The position numbers were made by a program, and so were the translations under genes. Positions 1 through 8,710 of a stretch of DNA of 64,000 nt are shown piece after piece. This DNA comes from Desulfolutivibrio sulfoxidireducens. GTDB lineage: Bacteria > Desulfobacterota > Desulfovibrionia > Desulfovibrionales > Desulfovibrionaceae. The notes under the pieces are model-generated. The model was given only the letters and a program-made list of their open reading frames with translations, did no database searches and was not told the DNA's origin. Positions within the stretch are counted from its first letter, which is position 1; each line of letters begins with the position of its first letter. The stretch spans positions 1,299,501 through 1,363,500 of the forward strand of contig NZ_CP045508.1 in the NCBI RefSeq assembly GCF_013376475.1, in the 5' to 3' direction.

Positions 1-1081
<1,081 letters not shown>

Positions 1082-1082
<1 letters not shown>

Positions 1083-1774
1083 CAGGATCGTTTGACCTCG
1101 AAACCCGGGATGGACAGGCGATCCTCGATCAGGCGCAGCGCGAAGCCGGCCAGGGTGACCAGGGCCAGATAGTACAGGCCCACGATCACGTACACCTCGG
1201 TGTTCTGGAAGGTGGCCTTGGCGATGCCCCGGCCCACCCCGGTCAGTTCGTTGACGGTGATGATGGAGGCCAGGGACGAATACTTGATCAGGTAGATGAT
1301 CTCGTTGCCGCAGCCTGGAAGGGCCCGGCGGAAGGCCTGGGGCAGGACGATGGACGCCACGCATTGCACCGGGCCGATTCCCAGGGCCTGGGCGGCCATA
1401 AGCTGGCCGCGCTTGATGGAGAGCAGCCCCCCCCGGATGTATTCGGACTGGTAGGCCCCGCTGCACAGGGCGAATCCGATGATCGCGGCCTGAACCGGGG
1501 TGAGCACCAGGGCCGTCCCGGCGATTGTGACGTAGGGCAGGGCGAAATACCAGAAATAGAGCTGCACCACCAGCGGCGTGCCCCGGAAAAGGGCCACGTA
1601 CCAGTCCGTCACCCGGCGTGGCCACGTGCCGCCGTAGACCCGCAGGGTCCCGGCCGAGACCCCGATCAGGACCCCGAGCAGGGCCGAGGGCACGATGATC
1701 TTGATCGTGGCCCAAAGCCCCGCGTTCAGTCCCGGGATGACCCGCTCGAAGGCGAAGGCCAGGGCCTCGTTCAC
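1082..1774 (-). CDS. Amino-acid ABC transporter permease (HisM/GlnP family)
   Basis: Inner-membrane permease of the polar amino-acid uptake class. The protein has an N-terminal hydrophobic segment (GLWATIKIIVPSALLGVLIG), further transmembrane spans, and the conserved EAA-type cytoplasmic loop (AAQALGIGPVQCVASIVLPQAFRRALP) that docks the ATPase. I chose the GTG whose first bases overlap the TGA of the ATPase gene (GTGA), giving about 230 residues, the usual length. A longer upstream GTG start would run into the ATPase gene. It is one of two permeases in the operon, so the transporter channel is probably a heterodimer. Confidence 0.88.
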
Positions 1775-2538
1775 CCGCCCATCTCCCCGGTCAGTTCGTT
1801 CAATTTGGCGCAAAAGGCCATGGTCCGCGAACACGATCCCCGGGCCAGAAGCTCGGCCGGCGCGCCGCGCTCGATGATCCGGCCCCGTTCCATGAACAGG
1901 AATTCGTCGGCCAGGGATGCCGAAAAGCCGATCTGGTGGGTGGCCATGATCATGGTCATGCCCGCGTCGGCCAGATCCCGGATGACCGCCAGGACCTCGC
2001 CGATAAGTTCCGGATCAAGGGCGCTCGTGGGCTCGTCCAGAAGCATCACCGCCGGGTCCATGGCCAGGGCCCGGGCCACGGACACGCGCTGCTTCTGGCC
2101 GCCCGAGAGCTGGGCCGGATACAGGCCGGCCTTGTCCGCCAGTCCCACCCGGGCCAACTCCTCCATGGCCCGGTTGGTTGCCGCGCGCTTGTCCATCTTT
2201 TTGACCTTGATCAGGGCCACGCGCACGTTGTGCATGGCCGTGAGATGGTCGAACAGGTTGAAATCCTGAAAGATCATGCCCACCCGCTGCCTGAGCCAGA
2301 TCAGGTCCTTCCTGCTCTTCCCGTTGATCTCCCGGTCTTCCAGGAACACCCGGCCCTCGTCCGGGGGCAGAAGGAAGTTGATACACTGCAGAAACGTGGA
2401 CTTTCCCGCGCCCGAAGGGCCGATCAAGACCTTCAGGCGGCCCTTTTTCATGGTCAGCGACACCCCGTCCAGGATGCGTTGTCCCCCCAGGTGCTTGACC
2501 ACGTCCTGTACGCGTAAAATCACGGATTCGCTTCGCAT
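1771..2538 (-). CDS. Amino-acid ABC transporter ATP-binding protein
   Basis: Cytoplasmic ATPase of the polar amino-acid (GlnQ/HisP) family, 255 residues, the standard length. Walker A GPSGAGKST lies near residue 40, the signature LSGGQKQR near 150 and Walker B VMLLDEPTSALD near 170, with the H-loop ATHQ after it. The ATG sits one base into the TGA of the upstream permease (TGATG), and its own stop overlaps the next permease start. The four transporter genes and the oxidase therefore form a tightly coupled operon. Confidence 0.93.
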   Translation of the reverse strand: MRSESVILRVQDVVKHLGGQRILDGVSLTMKKGRLKVLIGPSGAGKSTFLQCINFLLPPDEGRVFLEDREINGKSRKDLIWLRQRVGMIFQDFNLFDHLTAMHNVRVALIKVKKMDKRAATNRAMEELARVGLADKAGLYPAQLSGGQKQRVSVARALAMDPAVMLLDEPTSALDPELIGEVLAVIRDLADAGMTMIMATHQIGFSASLADEFLFMERGRIIERGAPAELLARGSCSRTMAFCAKLNELTGEMGG

Positions 2539-3251
2539 CACAACGATCCCTGGTGCGAATAGCCTGCCATGCGCACCTTGGCCTCGAGAATCTTGAGGGC
2601 TTTCAGGCCCGCCCAGGTCAGGAGGAAGAAGATCACTCCGGCCAGAAGCGACAGGGGCAGGGGCTCGTGGGTGGTGGCGGCCACGGACCGGGTCCGGGAC
2701 ATGACCTCCAGAACGCCGATGACGAAGGCCAGGGCCGAGTCCTTGAGCAGGATGGAATATTCGTTGGACCAGGCGGGAATGGACAGGCGCAGGGCCTGGG
2801 GCAGGATGATGGTGGCGATGGCCGTAACGTCGCTCATGCCCAGGGCCCGGGCGGCCTTGAGCTGGCCCTCGGGCAGGCTCTGGATGGCCCCGCGAAAGAT
2901 TTGCGACTGGTAGGCCGCGCTGGTCAGGCCAAGGACCAGGACCGCGGCGGCGAAGGCGCTGTCCAGGTGCAGGAAGGCCAGGGCCGGAATGCGGCTTAAA
3001 TAGGCCAGGATGCCGAAATAAAAAAGGTAGAGCTGCACCAGGATGGGCACGCCGCGAAAAAGCCAGACGTAGAGCGAGACCAGGCGCCGGATCGGCCGCG
3101 CCCCGTAGACCTGTCCCACGGCCAGGGGCACGCCCATGGCCAGGCCCACGGCCATGGCCCCGACGATGAGCCCCAGCGTCCACCAGATGCCGCCCAGGAT
3201 GTAGGGCAGGGCCTCCCACGAGGCGTAAAGGGCCGTCAGCATGCCGTCCAT
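2538..3251 (-). CDS. Amino-acid ABC transporter permease (second permease)
   Basis: Second inner-membrane permease of the polar amino-acid transporter, about 237 residues. It begins MDGMLTALYASWEALPYILGG, followed by a strong hydrophobic span, and has the conserved loop KAARALGMSDVTAIATIILPQ. I chose the ATG at 3251, which follows a purine-rich GGAAGG about a dozen bases upstream. A GTG 48 bases further out would add a charged extension without homologous character. It is separated from the binding-protein gene by ~130 bp with a long hairpin, a common arrangement that lets the binding protein be made in excess. Confidence 0.88.
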   Translation of the reverse strand: MDGMLTALYASWEALPYILGGIWWTLGLIVGAMAVGLAMGVPLAVGQVYGARPIRRLVSLYVWLFRGVPILVQLYLFYFGILAYLSRIPALAFLHLDSAFAAAVLVLGLTSAAYQSQIFRGAIQSLPEGQLKAARALGMSDVTAIATIILPQALRLSIPAWSNEYSILLKDSALAFVIGVLEVMSRTRSVAATTHEPLPLSLLAGVIFFLLTWAGLKALKILEAKVRMAGYSHQGSL

Positions 3252-3309
3252 GGGCGTTTTCGGTGCCTTCCTTTTCGGGGCTGTGTGTCTTGGGAGCACG
3301 ACAGGCGAC

Positions 3310-3354
3310 GGCCCCGAAGGACCCGGACCAGTCGGACCGGGATCGTTCGGGGCC
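3310..3354 (-). other. Intercistronic mRNA hairpin between binding-protein and permease genes
   Basis: Arms GGCCCCGAA (3310-3318) and TTCGGGGCC (3346-3354) are perfectly complementary, with an inner CCCGG/CCGGG stem. There is no U-tract, so it looks like a processing or stabilising structure rather than a full terminator. In binding-protein transporters such hairpins typically raise the level of the binding protein relative to the membrane subunits; that role here is inferred. Confidence 0.6.
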
Positions 3355-3384
3355 GGACGCGGGGCGGATTGTCCGCCCTGGGCG

Positions 3385-4137
3385 CTAGATGTCGTACTTC
3401 TTCTTCAGTTCCTGCCAGTAGGGGTCCTTCATGAGTTGTTCCAGGCCCTTGTTGACGGTGTCCAGGAACTCCTTGTCTTCCTTGCGGATGGCGTAGCCGT
3501 ACTTTTCGGAGGGCACGTCGAAGGTCCCGGCCACCTTGTAGGGCTGGCCCTTCATAAGCTCCTTGGCGATGGAGGAATCCATGCCCGAACCGTCGATGCG
3601 GCCGACCTTGAGGTCTTCCATGGACAGGTCCGTGGAGTCGTAGAGCACCAGTTCGAAGGTGTAGCCCTCCTTCTTGGACAGCTCCTCAAGCAGCTTGTTG
3701 GTCACGGTGCCGCGCTGCACGCCGATTTTTTTGCCGGATTTGAGCATGTCGGCCAAGGGCGTGGCGCAGTCGTTCTTGACCAGAAGGACCTGGGTGACCT
3801 CGTAGTAGGGGATGGTGAAGCTGACGATCTTGGCCCGCTCCGCCGTGGCGCTCATGCCCGAGGCGATGATGTCGATCTTTTTCGCGGTCAGGGCCGGGAT
3901 GATGCCGTCCCAGTCCATGGGCTGGTGTTTGACTTTGAAGCCCATCTTTTTGGCGATCCAGTCCAGGGATTCCACGTCGAACCCGGCGGGTTTGCCGTCC
4001 TTGTCCACGAAGCCGAACGGCGGAAAGCCGAAATCGATGCCGTTGATGTAGGTTTTTTCCTCGGCCCATGCCGCGCCGGCAAAGGCGAAGGCAATGGCCA
4101 CAGCCAGAAGGGTGACGACGCGTAGCAGCTTGAACAT
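3385..4137 (-). CDS. Periplasmic amino-acid-binding protein of the ABC transporter
   Basis: Family-3 solute-binding protein, 250 residues. Residues 1-25 are a classic signal peptide ending in an AWA-type cleavage site. The mature protein starts with an EKTYINGIDFGFPPFGF lobe followed by the hallmark GFDVESLDWIAKKMG, and a SATAERAKIVSFTIPYY segment with the arginine that usually binds the ligand carboxylate. Start ATG at 4137 has an AAGGAAA ribosome site. It is the first gene of the ABC/oxidase operon. The ligand is an amino acid or related carboxylate; sequence alone does not say which. Confidence 0.92.
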   Translation of the reverse strand: MFKLLRVVTLLAVAIAFAFAGAAWAEEKTYINGIDFGFPPFGFVDKDGKPAGFDVESLDWIAKKMGFKVKHQPMDWDGIIPALTAKKIDIIASGMSATAERAKIVSFTIPYYEVTQVLLVKNDCATPLADMLKSGKKIGVQRGTVTNKLLEELSKKEGYTFELVLYDSTDLSMEDLKVGRIDGSGMDSSIAKELMKGQPYKVAGTFDVPSEKYGYAIRKEDKEFLDTVNKGLEQLMKDPYWQELKKKYDI

Positions 4138-4585
4138 GGTATTTTCCTTTTCCGGGGTTTTGGACGCGGCAAACGCACGACCTTGTCCGCTCTGAAACCG
4201 CCCGGAAAAGACGCCGGGCGGGGATGCACCATCCGCCGAAAGGCGCGGAACCGTTACGTCGCATAGCAGAGATGCGCCCGGCGATCAAGGAAATACGCAC
4301 CGGAGGGTGATGGTGGGAGGTGGGACGTCCGACGAGGCCGCACCGTGTAAAAAGGCCTCGGTATTTTTGAAAAGTATAGTTATTTCAAACAATTATTTTC
4401 AAAATTCGCAGTTGTGAATTTCGAGGACTCGACACCAGGGAACATGGCCTGAGCCGATGGATGATTTACGAACTGTAAAGAATCCTGACACCGCAGGGTG
4501 GAAAATTTCCGGTGACCATGCCGGGCTCTTGTGAAAAAAATGACGTGTTTCAAGGTGTTGGACAAAGGGTCGCATCGCTTCGCAA
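4138..4585. other. Divergent intergenic region, no gene seen
   Basis: About 450 bp separating the leftward transporter operon from the rightward regulator operon. It contains a short hairpin (CCGCCCGG at 4198-4205 with CCGGGCGG at 4214-4221) in the leader of the binding-protein mRNA, and an AT-rich stretch at 4350-4415. The end of that stretch (GAATTTCGAGGACTCGACAC) resembles the repeat arm found at 18038-18054. No convincing reading frame was found. Confidence 0.6.
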
Positions 4586-4600
4586 TGGCACGCAAGTTGC
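4586..4600 (+). promoter_or_regulatory. Sigma-54 promoter upstream of receiver/TauE operon
   Basis: TGGCACGCAAGTTGC matches the sigma-54 consensus TGGCACG-N4-TTGC at every defined position, with GG and GC at the required spacing. Predicted transcription start near 4612, 24 bp before the GTG start of the receiver gene. Expression should therefore need an enhancer-binding activator. Confidence 0.85.
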
Positions 4601-4635
4601 CTTGGGGGCCATGCAATCCGATGAAGGAGACACAC

Positions 4636-5058
4636 GTGGACCGAGCCCGCCATACCATCCTCGTCACCGAGCGCAACGCGAACATCCGTGAGCTTCTGCG
4701 CCGTGAACTGGATAGGGCGGGGTATGGCGTGGTCACGGCCGCCGACGCCCCGGAGGCCCTGGAAGTCCTTCGCGCCGAGCCGTCCGTGGACCTGGTCGTT
4801 CTCGACGAGGATCTGCCCGACGCCAAGGGGGATGGGCTCGTGGAGGACCTTCTGGGCGGCACGGGCGGGCCGCCCGTGATCCTGCATGCCTTCTCCCAGG
4901 GGGAGGGCGCGCAACGGGCGGCGGGCCGGGTGGCCGCCGTGGTGGAGAAGGGGGGGGATCTGGAACGTCTTACGGCCGCCGTGGCCAGGGTTTTTGCGGA
5001 CAAAATCAGAACCGTTCCGGGACCCCGGAACACGCGGGGAAGCGACTCCGGCGGGTAG
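4636..5058 (+). CDS. Receiver-domain protein (single-domain response regulator)
   Basis: 140-residue protein consisting of one receiver domain. Phospho-acceptor Asp is D57 in VVLDEDLPD, with an AVVEKGGD lysine near the C-terminus. The acidic pocket at the N-terminus is atypical (ILVTERN instead of the usual DD pair), so Mg binding may be weak. I chose the GTG at 4636 because AAGGAG lies six bases upstream; the ATG at 4621 actually forms part of that ribosome site. The C-terminal ~20 residues are Gly/Ser/Arg-rich. It is driven by the sigma-54 promoter just upstream and is probably co-transcribed with the TauE-type transporter 136 bp downstream. No output domain is present. Confidence 0.8.
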   Translation: MDRARHTILVTERNANIRELLRRELDRAGYGVVTAADAPEALEVLRAEPSVDLVVLDEDLPDAKGDGLVEDLLGGTGGPPVILHAFSQGEGAQRAAGRVAAVVEKGGDLERLTAAVARVFADKIRTVPGPRNTRGSDSGG

Positions 5059-5193
5059 TTTTTTCGCCGCGAGTCGTCTTCCGGTTTGGGCGGCAACGGG
5101 AGCCGGGTCGGATATGGCCGGGGGGCGCCGTGGGCCCCGGGCGCCAGACCGCACAGCCGGTGAGGTCACACTTTCAAAACGGAGGAAGAGGAA

Positions 5194-6456
5194 ATGGGTT
5201 TGGGCAGAAATGTCTTTGAATTCCTCAAATCGGCGTCCATCGCGCACGCCAAGTGGGACATGGAAGTGTCCATGTCCATTGTGCGTAACCGAAAAAAAAT
5301 GTTGTTCCTTCTGATCCTGGCCCTGCCGATTCTGGCGGTGTCCTTTGTCGAGGCCGGCGACATGATCGGCGGCAAGACGGCTTACGCCCCGGCCTTCTAC
5401 ACCACCACCATCTTTTTGGTGTCCATCGCGGTCGGCCTGGCGGCCGGGCTCATTACCGGATGCATCGGCGCGGGCGGCGGCTTCATCATCACCCCGGCGC
5501 TGATGGCCGCCGGCGTCAAGGGCATCCTGGCCGTCGGAACCGACTTGTTCCACATCTTCGCCAAGGCCATCATGGGCACGGCCGTGCACAGAAAGCTCGG
5601 CAACGTGTCGGTCAAGCTGGCCATCGCCTTCCTGGTCGGCTCGGGTGGGGGCACGTTCATCGGCGGAGCCATCAACAAGGGCCTGTACAATAAGGACCCG
5701 CTTCTGTCCGAGCTGTTCATCAGCGTGATTTATGCCATTTTGTTAGGCTTTCTTGGTTTTTACGCCCTGTTCGACTTCCTGAAGTCCAGCCGGGCGCAGA
5801 CGGCCCAGGGCGGCGGCGGGCATGACGCCCACGGCGGCCCAAGCGGGACCACCGGGCTGGCCGTGAAGCTGCAGAACATGAAGATTCCGCCTATGATCAC
5901 CTTCGACGAGGACTTCGTCCCCGGCGGCAAGCGCATCTCCGGCTGGATCGTGGCCGGCGGCGGCGTGGTGGTGGGCATCCTGGCGGCGATCATGGGCGTG
6001 GGCGGCGGTTTCGTGACCTTCCCCATGTTCGTGTACATCTTCGGCGTGTCCTCCATGACCACCGTGGGCACGGACATCCTCCAGATCATCTTCACCGCCG
6101 GGCTTGGGGCCATCGCCCAGTACGCCATCTACGGCTTCGTGTTCTACACCCTGGCCATGGGCATGCTGCTCGGGTCACTTTTGGGCATCCAGATCGGGGC
6201 CCTGACCACCAAGGTGGTCAAGGGCATCCACATCCGGGGATTTTACGCCATGTCCATCATCGCCGGCTTCATCAACCGGGCCGCCGTGCTGCCCAAGAAG
6301 CTGGTCGAACTGGAATACATCGAGATGTCCAAGCCCATGGTCAACAATATCGAGTTCGTGGGCAACATCGTGTTCTGGATCGTGGTGGCCATCTTCGGCA
6401 TCTGGGTCATCGGCAAGTTCGTCACCAACATCTCCACGCTCAGACAGGAGGCCTAG
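5194..6456 (+). CDS. TauE/SafE (DUF81) family membrane transporter
   Basis: Multi-spanning inner-membrane protein of 420 residues, longer than the usual ~260. The two family repeats are visible: GLITGCIGAGGGFIITPAL near residues 81-99, and AAIMGVGGGFVTFP followed by SSMTTVGTD near 265-290. TauE/SafE proteins export or import sulfur oxyanions, sulfonates or organic acids; in a sulfate reducer sulfite or sulfate is an obvious candidate, but that is inference. The N-terminal 30 residues are cytoplasmic and basic, and a soluble Gly/His-rich loop sits between the repeats. An AGGAGG ribosome site follows its stop region for the next gene, which lies four bases away. Confidence 0.85.
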   Translation: MGLGRNVFEFLKSASIAHAKWDMEVSMSIVRNRKKMLFLLILALPILAVSFVEAGDMIGGKTAYAPAFYTTTIFLVSIAVGLAAGLITGCIGAGGGFIITPALMAAGVKGILAVGTDLFHIFAKAIMGTAVHRKLGNVSVKLAIAFLVGSGGGTFIGGAINKGLYNKDPLLSELFISVIYAILLGFLGFYALFDFLKSSRAQTAQGGGGHDAHGGPSGTTGLAVKLQNMKIPPMITFDEDFVPGGKRISGWIVAGGGVVVGILAAIMGVGGGFVTFPMFVYIFGVSSMTTVGTDILQIIFTAGLGAIAQYAIYGFVFYTLAMGMLLGSLLGIQIGALTTKVVKGIHIRGFYAMSIIAGFINRAAVLPKKLVELEYIEMSKPMVNNIEFVGNIVFWIVVAIFGIWVIGKFVTNISTLRQEA

Positions 6457-6460
6457 GGTC

Positions 6461-7183
6461 ATGTTGGCCAATAAAAAAGCTTTTTCCATGGGCATGACGC
6501 TCTTGATATCGTTCGCCGGGGTGTTTTTCCTGATCATGATGCCCATTTTTGGCGACGGCATGACCGGGCTGGATTTCTCCGACGACCTGTTCAACAAACT
6601 GTCCAAGGGATCGTCGTACTTCATCCCGGCCGTCAAGGAACAGATAAAGGAATTTGACGGGAAGCAGGCCAAGGTAACCGTGAAGCTGAAGTCCGAGGAC
6701 GATGCCAAGACCGCCCAGGCCCTTTTGGGTAAGGCCGGTTTCAACGCCCCGGCGACCGGCGACAGCCTGGCCGTGGATGTGGATCTGGGCAAGCTGCTTT
6801 CCAAGGTGGTTGAGGATTCCGACCTCATGTACAAGGACGATGGGGCCAAGGTCGGCGCGTTCTACGGCCTGTCCGGCGACGCCGACGGCAAGAAGGCCAT
6901 GAAGGCCTGGTGGGGGTTTCTGGCCGGGATGATCAAGCCCCTGCAGAAGGAAAAGCAGGTGCCCATGGCCAACGCGGTCAACCTGGTGAACCAGAAGGCC
7001 ATCGAGCCGGCCTACAACTTCTACGGCATCAAGGCCGAGTCCATCCTGGACAAGATTCCCACGGCCGCCGGACTTCTGATCTTCTACGTGATCTACACCA
7101 TGTGGTACGGCTTCGGCATCTTTGAAGTCTTCAACGGCATCGGCCTGTCCATGAGCAAGTCCAAGATCAAAAAGGAAGTGTAG
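6461..7183 (+). CDS. Conserved membrane protein of unknown function paired with the TauE-type transporter
   Basis: 240 residues. One hydrophobic span near the N-terminus (residues ~9-28) and one near the C-terminus (~200-222) bracket a ~170-residue hydrophilic domain with alternating Lys/Asp/Val strands (AKVTVKLKSEDDAKTAQALL). The topology suggests the domain faces the periplasm. It starts four bases after the transporter stop with an AGGAGG site, so the two are made together, and a strong terminator follows. It is probably an accessory subunit of the transporter. I do not recognise a named family. Confidence 0.75.
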   Translation: MLANKKAFSMGMTLLISFAGVFFLIMMPIFGDGMTGLDFSDDLFNKLSKGSSYFIPAVKEQIKEFDGKQAKVTVKLKSEDDAKTAQALLGKAGFNAPATGDSLAVDVDLGKLLSKVVEDSDLMYKDDGAKVGAFYGLSGDADGKKAMKAWWGFLAGMIKPLQKEKQVPMANAVNLVNQKAIEPAYNFYGIKAESILDKIPTAAGLLIFYVIYTMWYGFGIFEVFNGIGLSMSKSKIKKEV

Positions 7184-7203
7184 CCCTTTTCCGGGCCACA
7201 AAA

Positions 7204-7237
7204 AAACCGGCCGGCCCCGCGAGGGACCGGCCGGTTT
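7204..7237. terminator. Bidirectional Rho-independent terminator
   Basis: Perfect 11-bp stem AAACCGGCCGG (7204-7214) with CCGGCCGGTTT (7227-7237), preceded by A's and followed by TTTCTT. It serves the rightward transporter operon and the leftward receiver gene that converge here. Confidence 0.9.
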
Positions 7238-7272
7238 CTTGGGTCTGGAACATGGCGGTCCGCTGGGGCGGA

Positions 7273-7671
7273 CTACTGGATCAGGCTCAGGTTTTTCAAA
7301 AGATGCAGCAGCATGTGCTTGTCGATGGGCTTGGGGACGTAGGAGGTGGCGCCGCCCTTGTAATAGGCCTCCACCACGTTTTTGGGATCGTCCAGGGCCG
7401 TGGTCATGATCACCTTGACCTCGTCCGAGGGCCGGATGTTTTGGGATTTTTCCACGGCCCGGATCTTTTTCAGGGCCTCCTGGCCGTCCATCTCCGGCAT
7501 CATGATGTCCATGCAGATCAGATCGTAGGGCCGCTTGTCGCCAAGCGCCGATTCGAAGGCCTCCACGGCCTCCAGGCCGTTGACCGCGATGTCCACCTCG
7601 CCAAAGGGCGACAGGATCTTTTGCAGCACCTTGCGGCTGGTGAAATCATCTTCCACGACCAGGACTCGCAT
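7273..7671 (-). CDS. CheY-like single-domain response regulator
   Basis: 132 residues, one receiver domain and nothing else. Acidic pair D8/D9 (VLVVEDDF), phospho-acceptor D55 (CMDIMMPEMDG), conserved Thr (MTTALDD) and Lys (VPKPID) are all present, so it should be phosphorylated normally. The ATG has a GGAGGA ribosome site. It stands alone, facing the TauE operon across a shared terminator. Output is presumably by protein-protein contact; its partner kinase is not in view. Confidence 0.9.
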   Translation of the reverse strand: MRVLVVEDDFTSRKVLQKILSPFGEVDIAVNGLEAVEAFESALGDKRPYDLICMDIMMPEMDGQEALKKIRAVEKSQNIRPSDEVKVIMTTALDDPKNVVEAYYKGGATSYVPKPIDKHMLLHLLKNLSLIQ

Positions 7672-7866
7672 CGCGTCCTCCGGGTTTACGGGCCAACACC
7701 CTTTCTTTGTATCCTAGCAGGAAATCCGGAAACTCTTCAAGGGCGCCGGGTCGATCCCTCCGGCCGGCTCCCCGGTTTGGGAGAAACCCGGTCGCTCCGT
7801 TGGGGCTTTGCGGGGGCGGCGTCGGACCACAGCCGGCTGTCCGGGTCGGGAAAACCCCCAGTCAGC

Positions 7867-8442
7867 CTATAGACTGCTTTTGGGGCAGGAATCCTTCAGC
7901 ATGCATACGGCGCAGCCCCCGGCGTAGGGCAGCGGGGTGAATACGGCGTACTGGCGGCTGACGGTCCCGGCCGGGTTCCATTCCAGGCCCAGTTTCTTGA
8001 ACTGGCGCAGCATGTCCCGGTCGGGCTGGGGCAGCGGCGCGCAGCCGCCGTCGGCCACCTCCGGCACGGCCTGGGCCGCCGCGCCCATGACCAGGGCGAT
8101 GGCCAGGTTGTGCAGGGAAAAGCCCTCCGAGGGCGAGCGTTGCCAGGCCGCCTCGACATCGTTTTCCACGGACTCGTCCATGTAGATCAGGGCGTATCCC
8201 TTGCGTCGGCCCAGGTCGAAGCGGTAGCCCCGAAGCGCGGGAGACCAGGCCTCGGCGCGTTCGGCGAGCCGCGCGGCCTCTTCCTCCTCCATGCGCGGCA
8301 GGCCCGCGATTTCCATGTAGTGCAGCATGTCGAAGCCCGGCGTGAGGTCGAGCTTCTCCCGGATGATCTTGCCCAAGGCGGCCTCCGTGCGGCAATTCCC
8401 GCAAGTTCCTTTGTCCTCAAAATCCGCCCGGTGATAAACCAC
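7867..8442 (-). CDS. Conserved protein of unknown function with paired cysteines
   Basis: About 191 residues and not recognised. It has CGNC near the N-terminus and a CAVCMLKDSCP cluster at the C-terminus, suggestive of a metal or Fe-S site, around an alpha-helical middle rich in Glu/Arg. No signal peptide or membrane span. The start is uncertain: I take the GTG at 8442, but the ribosome site is weak. The gene is monocistronic, separated from ilvB by a tandem repeat array and a terminator. Confidence 0.6.
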   Translation of the reverse strand: MVYHRADFEDKGTCGNCRTEAALGKIIREKLDLTPGFDMLHYMEIAGLPRMEEEEAARLAERAEAWSPALRGYRFDLGRRKGYALIYMDESVENDVEAAWQRSPSEGFSLHNLAIALVMGAAAQAVPEVADGGCAPLPQPDRDMLRQFKKLGLEWNPAGTVSRQYAVFTPLPYAGGCAVCMLKDSCPKSSL

Positions 8443-8500
8443 GGGGCCATATCGGGCAAGAACCTTCTATTCCGACTCCCATAGAAACGGTTCCCCAGCC

Positions 8501-8639
8501 ACATGGCGAAGCCGGCCCCGGCGGTCCGCTGGTGCGCCCGCTACAACATGCCTCCCCGCCCGTATGGCGAAGCCGGCCCCAGCGGTCCGCTGGTGCGCCC
8601 GCTACAACATGCCTCCCCGCCCACATGGCGAAGCCGGCC
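8501..8639. repeat. 61-bp tandem direct repeat, 2.3 copies
   Basis: Unit 1 is 8501-8561, unit 2 8562-8622, and a 17-bp third copy 8623-8639, all starting (A/G)(C/T)ATGGCGAAGCCGGCC. Units 1 and 2 differ at only three or four positions. The array is between the Cys-rich unknown gene and the ilvB terminator, and there is no spacer sequence. Confidence 0.9.
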
Positions 8640-8658
8640 AAAATTTTTGAGGGAGGGT

Positions 8659-8696
8659 CCAGGGAGGGAACTTTTTTTAAAAAGTTCCCTCCCTGG
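8659..8696. terminator. Strong hairpin terminator at the 3' end of ilvB
   Basis: An 18-bp perfect stem (8659-8676 with 8679-8696), CCAGGGAGGGAACTTTTT and its complement, closed by two bases. It starts 15 bp beyond the ilvB stop. The adjacent GGCCGCCGGAGGC motif recurs at 23876 and 23929, so this belongs to a dispersed 3'-end element. Confidence 0.85.
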
Positions 8697-8710
8697 CCGC
8701 CGGAGGCCTT

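Noticed and set aside
8501-8639. CRISPR array or attachment site
   Set aside because: Head-to-tail 61-bp units with no spacers and no integrase nearby.
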